Below the pieces are notes generated by a model. That model searched no databases, was not told the origin of the DNA, and saw only the letters and a list, made by a program, of their open reading frames with translations. A stretch of 64,000 nucleotides of DNA. Source: Lentisalinibacter sp964602525 (GTDB lineage: Bacteria; Pseudomonadota; Gammaproteobacteria; Steroidobacterales; Woeseiaceae). The stretch covers positions 22,451-86,450 of the forward strand of contig CAZRSA010000001.1 of assembly GCA_964602525.1 (NCBI GenBank), read 5' to 3'. Within the stretch, counting starts at the first letter, position 1, and each line of letters starts with the position of its first letter. Shown piece by piece: positions 19,400 to 26,777 of the stretch. The translations under genes and the position numbers were made by a program.

Positions 19400-19405
19400 T
19401 CGGTC

Positions 19406-20326
19406 ATGACGAGGAAGCGGGACAGGGAGCCGGACGACGGTGAATTGCTCACCGTCACCGCTGCCCGGGGCCACCGACTGGAGCTGGAAGCGGCAGACGG
19501 GCGGCGCCTGCCGGCGCGGACCAAGGGCAAGAAGCTGCGGGTCGTCTGCGGCGACCGGGTGGCCGCGGCGCCCATCGCGGGAGAGTCGGACTGGCTCGTC
19601 ACCGCGGTCGCCGCCCGGGACAACGTGCTGGCCCGCGTCGACAGCCGCGGCCGCCCGGAGATGCTCGCCGCGAACCTCGACCAGCTCCTGGTGGTCGCGG
19701 CGGTGCTGCCGGAACCCGACTTCTTCATCGTCGACCGCTACCTCTGCGCCGCCGAACTCATAGACATCCGCGCCGCAGTCGTCCTGAACAAGACCGACCT
19801 CGACCCTGCCGGCCCGGCTGAACTCGCCGCCTACGAGTCCCTCGGCTACCCGGTCCTGCGGGTGTCTGCCGAGACCGGGGCCGGCATCGAAGCCCTCGCA
19901 GGACTGCTGGCCCGACACGTGAGCATGCTGGTGGGCCAGTCCGGCGTCGGCAAGTCGTCGCTGATCAACGCGCTGGTACCGGACGCCGGACAGCGCATCG
20001 CGGCAGTCTCCGCCGCGACGCGGGAAGGCCGTCACACGACGGTGGCAGCGGAGATGATCGCCCTGCCCCGCGGCGGCCGGTTGATCGACTCGCCGGGAGT
20101 TCGGGACTTCGCCCCCCATATCGCGGCCGGCGTAGACGTGGGCACGGGGTTTCGGGATATCCGCCAGGCCTCCGTCCGCTGCCGGTTCAACGACTGCCTG
20201 CACCGCTCCGAGCCCGGCTGCGCCGTGCGTGAGGCCGTGGAGGCGGGCCAGATCAGCGAGCGGCGCTACACGAGCTACCGGCGGCTGCTGAACCTCACCC
20301 GCCAGCTCCGCCGCGACGACTGGTGA
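19406..20326 (+). CDS. rsgA: Ribosome small-subunit-dependent GTPase A
   Basis: RsgA is a late 30S assembly factor that releases RbfA on GTP hydrolysis. The 306-residue protein has an N-terminal OB fold (about 15-85), a circularly permuted GTPase with G4 (VVLNKTDLD) before G1 (GQSGVGKSSLIN), a switch region REGRHTTVA and G3 IDSPGVRDF, and the C-terminal zinc finger (CRFNDCLHRSEPGCAV). The OB fold carries the usual basic patch (RTKGKKLRV). The start at 19406 has no ribosome binding site but a -10-like box just upstream. It converges on hinT, with 6 bp between them. Confidence 0.96.
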   Translation: MTRKRDREPDDGELLTVTAARGHRLELEAADGRRLPARTKGKKLRVVCGDRVAAAPIAGESDWLVTAVAARDNVLARVDSRGRPEMLAANLDQLLVVAAVLPEPDFFIVDRYLCAAELIDIRAAVVLNKTDLDPAGPAELAAYESLGYPVLRVSAETGAGIEALAGLLARHVSMLVGQSGVGKSSLINALVPDAGQRIAAVSAATREGRHTTVAAEMIALPRGGRLIDSPGVRDFAPHIAAGVDVGTGFRDIRQASVRCRFNDCLHRSEPGCAVREAVEAGQISERRYTSYRRLLNLTRQLRRDDW

Positions 20327-20332
20327 GCGGAC

Positions 20333-20695
20333 TCAGCCCGGCGGCCACCCGAGCCGCCGGCCGGCGAGCAGGTGCAGATGGATGTGGAAGACGCTCTGCC
20401 CGGCGCCCTCGCCGCAGTTCATGACCACGCGGTAGCCGTCGTCGGCGTGGCCCTCGTCCGCCGCCACGGATCTCGCGGCACCGAAGAGTTCGCCGACCAG
20501 GGCGTGATGGGCCGCGTCGATATCGTTGATGGTCGGGATGTGCTCCTTCGGGATGAACAGCACATGGGTCGGCGCCTGGGGATTGATGTCCCGGAAACCG
20601 ATCACGTGCCCGGATTCGTAGACCCGTTCGGCCGGGATATCCCCGGCGATGATCTTGCAGAACAGGCAGTCCGGGTCTTTCTTCTCGTCGCTCAC
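20333..20695 (-). CDS. hinT: HIT-family purine nucleotide phosphoramidase HinT
   Basis: HinT hydrolyses nucleoside phosphoramidates and acyl-adenylates. The 120-residue protein has the N-terminal DCLFCKIIAGDIPAE motif and the catalytic histidine triad HIHLHLLAG near the C-terminus. The start is a GTG at 20693-20695, eight bases after AGGAGG. No ATG is available at that position. It follows recR by 35 bp and is the last gene of the dnaX-ybaB-recR run. Confidence 0.93.
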   Translation of the reverse strand: MSDEKKDPDCLFCKIIAGDIPAERVYESGHVIGFRDINPQAPTHVLFIPKEHIPTINDIDAAHHALVGELFGAARSVAADEGHADDGYRVVMNCGEGAGQSVFHIHLHLLAGRRLGWPPG

Positions 20696-20730
20696 CTCGA
20701 CCTCCTGGTGTTCTTGCAGCCGCTCGCCGC

Positions 20731-21333
20731 TCACGCCCCGATGGAGCGCCGTCCGGCGAAGGCATGGGACAGCGTGCCGCCGTCCACGTACTCGAGCTCC
20801 CCGCCGATGGGCACGCCGTGCGCGATCCGGCTCGCGCCGATGCCGCGGCGCGCCGCGAGTTCGGCCAGGTAATGGGCCGTCGCGTCTCCCTCCACCGTCG
20901 GGTTGGTCGCGATGATGACCTCCTCCACTTCCCCTTCCTCGAGCAGCGACTCGAGGCGGCCCAGGCCGAGTTCTTCGGGCCCGATGCCGTCCAGGGGAGA
21001 GAGGTGGCCCAGCAGCACGAAATACCGCCCCCGGAAGCCGGTGTGGTCCTCGACGGCCATCACGTCGGCCGGCATCTCCACGATACAGAGCTGGCTCGCG
21101 TCCCGGGAGGCATCCCGGCAGACCGGGCAGACGGGCTCCTCGGAGAACATGCGGCAGCGCTCGCACTTGCCGATGCCGGCCACCGCCTCGGCGAGGGCGG
21201 CGGACAGGCGGCCGGCCCCGTCCGGGTCGCGCTCGAGCAGGTGGAAGGCCATGCGCTGGGCGGACTTCTGCCCGACGCCGGGCAGGCAGCGCAGCGTCTC
21301 TATCAGCTGGACGAGCAGCGGCGAGTAGACCAT
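20731..21333 (-). CDS. recR: Recombination mediator RecR
   Basis: RecR works with RecF and RecO to load RecA on gapped single-stranded DNA. The 200-residue protein has the N-terminal helix-hairpin-helix (LRCLPGVGQKSAQRMAFHL), the four-Cys zinc finger (CERCRMFSEEPVCPVC), a Toprim domain (LCIVEMPADVMAVE to IIATNPTVEGDATAHYL) and the C-terminal GGELEYVDGGTL segment. All expected motifs are intact. It begins 7 bp after ybaB. Confidence 0.97.
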   Translation of the reverse strand: MVYSPLLVQLIETLRCLPGVGQKSAQRMAFHLLERDPDGAGRLSAALAEAVAGIGKCERCRMFSEEPVCPVCRDASRDASQLCIVEMPADVMAVEDHTGFRGRYFVLLGHLSPLDGIGPEELGLGRLESLLEEGEVEEVIIATNPTVEGDATAHYLAELAARRGIGASRIAHGVPIGGELEYVDGGTLSHAFAGRRSIGA

Positions 21334-21340
21334 CGCCCGA

Positions 21341-21667
21341 TCAGCCGAAGGGCAGCTTCATCCCCGGCGGCAGGCCCATGCCCGACGTGAGGCCGGACAT
21401 CTTTTCCCGGGTCGTCTCCTCCACCCGCCGGATGGCATCGTTCATGGCCGCGGCCACGAGATCCTCCAGCATCTCGCGGTCGTCGCCCATGAGATCGTCG
21501 TCGATCTCCACCCGGCGTACCTCGTGCCGGCAGTTCATGGTGACCTTCACCATGCCCGCGCCGGATTCGCCGGTCACCTCTATGCTGGCCAGCTCCTCCT
21601 GGGCCTGCTGCATCTTCTCCTGCATCTGTTGGGCCTGCTTCATCAGCTGGCCGAGTCCACCCTTCAT
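21341..21667 (-). CDS. ybaB: YbaB/EbfC nucleoid-associated protein
   Basis: A 108-residue DNA-binding protein of the YbaB/EbfC family, which forms tweezer-like dimers and coats DNA. It has a long N-terminal helix (LMKQAQQMQEKMQQAQEEL), the central VKVTMNCRHEVRRVEID strands and a flexible Gly/Pro/Met-rich C-terminus. The order dnaX-ybaB-recR is highly conserved in bacteria and supports the call. Confidence 0.96.
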   Translation of the reverse strand: MKGGLGQLMKQAQQMQEKMQQAQEELASIEVTGESGAGMVKVTMNCRHEVRRVEIDDDLMGDDREMLEDLVAAAMNDAIRRVEETTREKMSGLTSGMGLPPGMKLPFG

Positions 21668-21694
21668 TGATCGCGCCTCCGCTTGTCCTGTCCG

Positions 21695-23350
21695 TCAGTC
21701 CTGATCTTTCAGCCGCACCGTATCGGGCTGCAGCTCCGCGCCGAACATGTCCTGCAGGATACGCACGTTCGGATCCTCTTCCAGGCCCTTCTTCGCGGCC
21801 TCGAGCCGCTCGGCCTCCAGGCGGCGCTTGCGCTGCACGGGCGTTTCCCCGGCGTCGCCTACCCGGATGCTCAATTTCAGGGGCTCGCCGAAATACCCGG
21901 CCAGCGCCTGCTCCAGCGTCCGGCGTCGCACTTCGGTGAGCAGAGTCTCACTGCGCTCGTCCAGCTGCAGCTGCACGCCGTTGCCCGTCCGCTCCACGAA
22001 CGCGCAGTTGGCCGCCAGCAACCGCACCGAGCCGGAGATATCGAGCTGCCCGGCCAGACGATGCCAGTCCGGCGCAGACCAGAATTCCCCGTGCCGCGGG
22101 CCTCCCGCCGGCACAACTGCCGGGCTCTCGGCCGGGGCGGTCGCCGCTTCGCCGACAGATTCCGCCGCCTCGCCAACCGTGGCCGGTTCTTCGGTCGCCA
22201 CCCTCGCCGGCGACAGCGAGCGGGCCCGCGCCGCCGGGCGGGCGGCCCCGCTGCCCGGATCACCGGCACCGGCCGGCCGGAAGGCGAGCATCCGCAGCAG
22301 CGTCATCTCGAATCCAGCCCGCGGATCCGGCGCCAGCGGCAGGTCCCGCCGGCCCGTGATGGCGGTCTGATAATACAGCTGCACGTCATCGGGCGTCAGC
22401 CTGCCGGCATAGGCCGCCACCATCTCCTCGTCGGCCTCGTCCAGGTCGGTCGCGCCCACCACCTGGTAGACGGCGATACGTTGCAACGCCGCCGCGATCT
22501 CGTCCAGCAGTCTGGCGTAGTCCGGAAACTGCTCGTCGATGGCGGCCACGGTGGCAAGCAGACCGGCGCCGTCGGCCGCGGCCAGGGAATCGAGCAGGCC
22601 GGTCACGTGCTGGCGGTCCACCGTCCCGAGCATCGCGCGGGTCTCGTCCTCGCGCACGCCGCCGCCGCCGTAGGCGATGGCCTGGTCGAGCAGGCTCAGC
22701 GAGTCGCGCACGCTGCCCTCCGCCGCCCGGGCGATGAGGGCGAGCGCCTCCGCTTCCGCCTCCACTTGCTCGGCCGCACAGATCCGGGTCAGATGCTCGC
22801 CGATCATATGGGGGGTGAGCCGCTTCAGGTTGAACTGCAGGCAGCGGGACAACACCGTCACCGGGAGCTTCTGCGGGTCGGTGGTGGCCAGCAGAAACTT
22901 CACGTGGGGCGGCGGCTCCTCCAGCGTCTTCAGCAGCGCGTTGAACGAGTGCATGGAGAGCATGTGCACCTCGTCGATGAGGTACACCTTGTAGCGGCCC
23001 CGCGCCGGCGCGTACTGCACGTTGTCCAGCAGGTCGCGGGTGTCGTCCACTTTCGTGCGGGAGGCGGCGTCCACCTCGATCAGGTCCACGAACCGGCCCT
23101 CGTCGATCTCGGCGCAGGCGCTGCATTCGCCACAGGGGTCCGGACCGACGCCCTGCTCGCAGTTAAGCGCTTTCGCGAGGATGCGGGCGATTGTGGTCTT
23201 GCCAACGCCCCGCGTTCCGGCGAACAGGTAGGCATGGTGCAGACGGCCGCTCGCGAGCGCGTTCGTCAGCGCCTGCAGCACATGCTGCTGACCGACCATG
23301 TCCCCGAAGGTCCGGGGCCGCCACTTGCGTGCTAGTACGAGATAGCTCAT
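21695..23350 (-). CDS. dnaX: DNA polymerase III subunits gamma/tau
   Basis: The clamp-loader ATPase of the replisome, 551 residues from MSYLVLARKWRP. Domain I contains the Walker A GTRGVGKTT, the four-Cys zinc site (CEQGVGPDPCGECSAC), the DEVH box and the SRC sensor (VTVLSRCLQF). Domain III ends near residue 360. A Pro/Ala-rich linker leads to the tau-specific C-terminal part, which contains SIRVGDAGETPVQRKRRLEA. I see no A-rich slippery heptamer of the E. coli type, so a frameshifted gamma form is not evident. An in-frame ATG 14 codons upstream (23392) lacks family similarity. Confidence 0.96.
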   Translation of the reverse strand: MSYLVLARKWRPRTFGDMVGQQHVLQALTNALASGRLHHAYLFAGTRGVGKTTIARILAKALNCEQGVGPDPCGECSACAEIDEGRFVDLIEVDAASRTKVDDTRDLLDNVQYAPARGRYKVYLIDEVHMLSMHSFNALLKTLEEPPPHVKFLLATTDPQKLPVTVLSRCLQFNLKRLTPHMIGEHLTRICAAEQVEAEAEALALIARAAEGSVRDSLSLLDQAIAYGGGGVREDETRAMLGTVDRQHVTGLLDSLAAADGAGLLATVAAIDEQFPDYARLLDEIAAALQRIAVYQVVGATDLDEADEEMVAAYAGRLTPDDVQLYYQTAITGRRDLPLAPDPRAGFEMTLLRMLAFRPAGAGDPGSGAARPAARARSLSPARVATEEPATVGEAAESVGEAATAPAESPAVVPAGGPRHGEFWSAPDWHRLAGQLDISGSVRLLAANCAFVERTGNGVQLQLDERSETLLTEVRRRTLEQALAGYFGEPLKLSIRVGDAGETPVQRKRRLEAERLEAAKKGLEEDPNVRILQDMFGAELQPDTVRLKDQD

Positions 23351-23451
23351 CGAAACGGTCGGGTCCGGAGGCCCTCCTGCAAACACAATCACCCGTGCTT
23401 GCAGCCGAGTGTAACGGCTCGCCCCGACGAGACAAGCAAGGCAGGAAAAGA

Positions 23452-23557
23452 GGCCCGCGCCAGCTCGTCCCCGGCACCCGGTGTCACCGCTGCCGCTGCT
23501 CCCTTCCGGGCCTGACGGGGTTCACGGCTGACCGTCGCGGGGCAACCGACGCGGACC
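23452..23557 (-). ncRNA. ffs: Signal recognition particle 4.5S RNA
   Basis: The minus strand carries the invariant SRP domain IV: GTCAGGCCCGGAAGGGAGCA followed by GCGGCAGCGGTGACACC. The 5' end (GGTCCGCG from 23557) pairs completely with the 3' end (CGCGGGCC ending at 23452), allowing one G-U pair, giving a closed RNA of about 106 nt. A TCTTTTCC run follows directly, fitting an intrinsic terminator. It lies about 100 bp upstream of dnaX on the same strand. The RNA pairs with Ffh, part of which is encoded at the right edge of this window. Confidence 0.95.
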
Positions 23558-23564
23558 AGTGCTC

Positions 23565-23570
23565 ATTATC
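23565..23570 (-). promoter_or_regulatory. -10 box of the 4.5S RNA gene
   Basis: The minus strand reads GATAAT at 23570-23565, seven bases before the predicted RNA 5' end at 23557. No convincing -35 is present at 16-17 bp. Confidence 0.6.
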
Positions 23571-23618
23571 TCAGTGATGCGGCGAGGAATCATCCCCCAT
23601 CGCCGCGGGCGGTCCGGC

Positions 23619-23951
23619 TCAGCCGGTGGCGGACACCTTGTCCTTCCAGGCTTTCAGCTGGCGCTCCATGGCGTCGAAGGCGTCGCGCACGGCCACGTAG
23701 ACGTCCTGGTGGGCACGGCGGTCGCCGGGCTGGTTACTCACCGCCAGCTCCGTGCCCGGGACCCGCACCTCCAGCCGCACCTCGTAGTGATTGCCCTGGC
23801 GCTGGTTGCGCTGCACCGCATGCACGTACACATGGCAACTGGTGATGCGATCGTAGAATTTCTCGAGCTTGGCCGCACGTTCCCGGACGGCCTGTTCCAC
23901 CGCCTCCGAGCGGTCCATGTCGTGAAAATGGATTTCCGGTGGTGTCTGCAC
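23619..23951 (-). CDS. HPF/RaiA-family ribosome-associated translation inhibitor
   Basis: Short HPF/RaiA proteins bind the 30S decoding region and promote ribosome hibernation under stress. From a GTG at 23949-23951, seven bases after AGGAG, the 110-residue product reads VQTPPEIHFHDMDRSEAVEQ and continues with the beta-alpha-beta-beta-beta-alpha fold (KFYDRITSCHVYVHAVQR, YEVRLEVRVPGTELAV, DVYVAVRDAFDAMERQL). It lacks the C-terminal dimerisation domain of long HPF. Unusually it is not beside rpoN, but sits between an EAL-HDOD gene and ffs. Confidence 0.88.
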   Translation of the reverse strand: MQTPPEIHFHDMDRSEAVEQAVRERAAKLEKFYDRITSCHVYVHAVQRNQRQGNHYEVRLEVRVPGTELAVSNQPGDRRAHQDVYVAVRDAFDAMERQLKAWKDKVSATG

Positions 23952-24021
23952 TGTCGCACTCCTGGCGTCGTCGAGAGCCCTGGACGCCAGCGTAACAGAG
24001 TCCGCGCCAGCCGGCCCGGAT

Positions 24022-25287
24022 TCAGCCGTCCGCCCGGCCGACGTCGCCGGCCCAGCGCATCGCATCCACCTGCAGACCCGCCAGCATGGTGACGTCCAGG
24101 CCCTCGCACTCCTGCGTCAGCCGGGTCACCTCGGCGGGGTCGTTCCCCTCGAGCGCCTCCGTGACCGAGAGCAGCAGGCCGAGATCGCCGCTGCGCCAGA
24201 GCAGCGCATCGCGCACGTCGTCCTGCAGCGGCAGCGGCGCCAGGATGTCGGCCAGGGGCGCACCGATCAGCGTGTCCAGGAGCGAGAGGATCCCGGTCAT
24301 GAAAGCCCGGTCGGCGTAGGCCGCGTCCGTGGAGAACTCTCCCGCCATCAGCTCCATGAGACGTCCCCGCGCCGCCGCGAGAGTCAGGAGCGGGCTCGGG
24401 AAATCGGCGCTGCCGTCCTGGGCGAACAGCATCACCTGGAGCCAGCGCTGCAGCCGCCGCCGCCCGAGCAACACCAGGGCGTGGGAGAGGCTCTCCACCC
24501 GGTGGCGCAGCCCCATGCCGGAAGAGTTCACCAGGCGTATCAGCTTGTAACCGAGTTCCGGCAGGCGCTTCACGCTCTGCTCGATCTCCCCGATCTCCGT
24601 ATCGCCGAGGATCTGCTGCAGCAGGCGGATCAGGTCCTGGCGGGACGGGTCGGCCGTGCGCCCTTCCAGGAGCACCGGCCGGGCGAAGAAGAAGCCCTGG
24701 AACAGGTCGAATCCGAGCCGCTTGCAATGTGCCGCCTGCTCGGGAGAGTCCACCTTCTCGGCGAGCAACTGCACGCCGGGTCGCTGCACCGCGCGCACCA
24801 CGTCGCCCAGCGCCTCCGGGCGCACCGCATGCAGATCGACCTTGATCACGTCCACCAGCGGCAGGATGTCCTCGTGGGAATCGTCGAGCCCGGTGACGTC
24901 GTCCAGCGCGAAACGAAAACCCTGCCGATGCAGCTCGGAGCAGCGCAGGACGAGTTCCGGCGTGATCGTGACGGTCTCCAGGATCTCCAGGCGGATGCGG
25001 TCCGGCGGCAGCGCCTCGGGCAGCTCCGAATGCAGACTCTCGGCATCGAAGTTGACATAGCCGCGGCAGGCCCCGAGCACCGCCTCCAGCCCCAGCTCGG
25101 AAAACGCATGGGTGATCACGCTGGCGGTTGCCGGGCGGTCGCCGGGGAAAGGCCCGCCGCCCGGCGACCGGAACAGCAGCTCGTAGGCAACCGTATTGCC
25201 GCCGCGGTCCAGGATGGGCTGGCGGCCGAGGACGAAGGGGGTGGCTTGAATGGCCGCGGCGGCCTCTGTTGCGGCACTCGCTGACAT
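24022..25287 (-). CDS. EAL-HDOD (YuxH-type) signalling protein
   Basis: The 421-residue protein joins an EAL-like domain (about 15-215) to an HDOD domain (about 220-400). Many EAL residues are recognisable: the Glu in VAYELLFRS, Asn in VNFDAES, Glu in LEILET, the DD pair in FALDDVTGLDDS, Lys/Asp in IKVDL, Glu in LLAEKVDS and Gln in FQGFFFARP. Loop 6 is altered from the canonical DDFGTG, and the domain is shorter than active phosphodiesterases. Members of this class include active and inactive c-di-GMP enzymes, so activity is open. HDOD domains usually mediate signalling interactions. No partner gene is adjacent. Confidence 0.88.
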   Translation of the reverse strand: MSASAATEAAAAIQATPFVLGRQPILDRGGNTVAYELLFRSPGGGPFPGDRPATASVITHAFSELGLEAVLGACRGYVNFDAESLHSELPEALPPDRIRLEILETVTITPELVLRCSELHRQGFRFALDDVTGLDDSHEDILPLVDVIKVDLHAVRPEALGDVVRAVQRPGVQLLAEKVDSPEQAAHCKRLGFDLFQGFFFARPVLLEGRTADPSRQDLIRLLQQILGDTEIGEIEQSVKRLPELGYKLIRLVNSSGMGLRHRVESLSHALVLLGRRRLQRWLQVMLFAQDGSADFPSPLLTLAAARGRLMELMAGEFSTDAAYADRAFMTGILSLLDTLIGAPLADILAPLPLQDDVRDALLWRSGDLGLLLSVTEALEGNDPAEVTRLTQECEGLDVTMLAGLQVDAMRWAGDVGRADG

Positions 25288-25355
25288 GGGCCGCAGTCTA
25301 GCCACCCGGCAATTCCTCGACCGGACACCGGTCACAGACTGACCACAAATCCGGG

Positions 25356-26777
25356 CTAGTCGGTGGCCTCGGCGTCCTCCGCAGCCGCCGCCAGCGCCTC
25401 GTCGGACCAGCCCCCGCCGAGCGCGCGATACAGCGTCACGAGGCTGAGCAGCCGTGAAAGCCGCGAGCGCGCCAGATTCAGTTCCGCCGAAAAGAGCTGT
25501 CGCTCGGCATCCAGCACCTCGAGGTAGCTGATCACGCCGCTGCGAAATCGCAGGCGAGCGAGCCGCAGACTCTCCGACGCGGCGCGGGCGAAGACCTCGT
25601 TGGCGACGATGACTTCCGCCGCCTTCTCGTAGCCGACCAGCGCATCTGAAACTTCGCGCGCCGCCTGCAGCACCGTGGCGCGATAGCCCACCAGCGCCTG
25701 CCGGGTCTGCGCCCGGGCGATCTCCACCTGCGCCTGATCGCGGCCGAAATTCAGGATCGGTAGATCCGCGACCGGCCCCCACGAGTTCAGGCTGGGGGAG
25801 TCCCCGGAGAACAGATCGCCCAATTCCGTCGAAGTCCTGCCAACGAGCGCCGTCACACCGATGGTGGGCACCGGGAACCGGTTGGCCACCGCCACGCCCA
25901 CTCGCGCCGTCGCGGCACGCAGATTCTGCTCGGCCGCACGCACGTCGGGACGTCGTTCGAGCAATTCGGCCGGCAGCCCCAGGGGCACCGCCGAGGGCTC
26001 CGGCAGCAGCATGCCGCCGGCGAGTGGCTGTCGGCTGATCGACGTCGGGTACCGCCCCAGCAGCACGGAGAGGGCATTCTCTGCGGCGATGACCTGCTGC
26101 TCGGCCAGTGGCAGCGCCGCCCGGGTTGCCGCCAGCTGGGCGATGGCCTGCTGCTCCTCGGCGCCGGATGCCACACCCTCCCTGCTGAGTGATCTGACCA
26201 GCGCCAGCGATTCCTCCTGGCTACGGATGGTGCGCCGAATAATCTCCACTTGCTGATCGAGTTCGCGCAGCGTCAGCCAGGTGGTCGCGACCCGGGCGAC
26301 GAGCGCCGCCATGACCCCGCGCGCGACGTCCTCGCTGGCAAGCAGCGAAGCCCGGGCCGCTTCGTCGGCGCGACGCAGCTTGCCGAACAGGTCGAGTTCC
26401 CAGTTGAGCGCGAGGCCGGCCGTATAGTTCGCGTCGTTACTGCCCGCGCCCGGTGCTGGGGTCGTGTTGAGGACACCGCGGATATCCGGCCCGTAGGCGC
26501 CCCGTGCGAAGCGCGCGCCGGCTCGTGCCTCCTCCACCCTGGCCAGCGCCAGGCGAAGATCGAGATTGCGGCCGAGGGCCTCCCGGATGAGCACCTCGAG
26601 CTCGGCGTCACGGAATACCTCGAACCAGGGGAGATTGGCGAAGGACTCGGCCTCGCTCGCTGAGATCTCTCCCCGGAAACTCTCCGGCACGGCCAGCCCG
26701 GGCCGTTCGTAATCGGGTCCCACGGCGCAGCCTGCCACCGTCAGCAGCGCAACCAGGAAGACCAGCGCGCGCCTCAT
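25356..26777 (-). CDS. Outer-membrane efflux channel lipoprotein (NodT/OprM family)
   Basis: A 473-residue TolC-superfamily channel. The lipobox VAGC (Cys17) is followed by AVGPDYERPGLAVPESF, the classic NodT/OprM opening. Two repeats of long helices and beta-strands follow (LALNWELDLFGKLRRADEAA and LNSWGPVADLPILNFGRDQA), with the conserved C-terminal LRFRSGVISYLEVLDAERQ. Its start overlaps the RND permease stop by 4 bp (ATGA), making it the last gene of a complete adaptor-pump-channel operon. It may also serve the channel-less RND pair at 4801-12278, which is an inference. Confidence 0.95.
   Translation of the reverse strand: MRRALVFLVALLTVAGCAVGPDYERPGLAVPESFRGEISASEAESFANLPWFEVFRDAELEVLIREALGRNLDLRLALARVEEARAGARFARGAYGPDIRGVLNTTPAPGAGSNDANYTAGLALNWELDLFGKLRRADEAARASLLASEDVARGVMAALVARVATTWLTLRELDQQVEIIRRTIRSQEESLALVRSLSREGVASGAEEQQAIAQLAATRAALPLAEQQVIAAENALSVLLGRYPTSISRQPLAGGMLLPEPSAVPLGLPAELLERRPDVRAAEQNLRAATARVGVAVANRFPVPTIGVTALVGRTSTELGDLFSGDSPSLNSWGPVADLPILNFGRDQAQVEIARAQTRQALVGYRATVLQAAREVSDALVGYEKAAEVIVANEVFARAASESLRLARLRFRSGVISYLEVLDAERQLFSAELNLARSRLSRLLSLVTLYRALGGGWSDEALAAAAEDAEATD

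Noticed and set aside
18743..20203. A long minus-strand frame that would extend oligoribonuclease by about 290 residues upstream
   Set aside because: The extension is antisense to rsgA; the oligoribonuclease fold starts at MTDAS/MAGKG near 19324-19309.
21695..23350. Programmed frameshift in dnaX to make gamma
   Set aside because: No A-AAA-AAG or similar slippery heptamer is visible near the domain III end.
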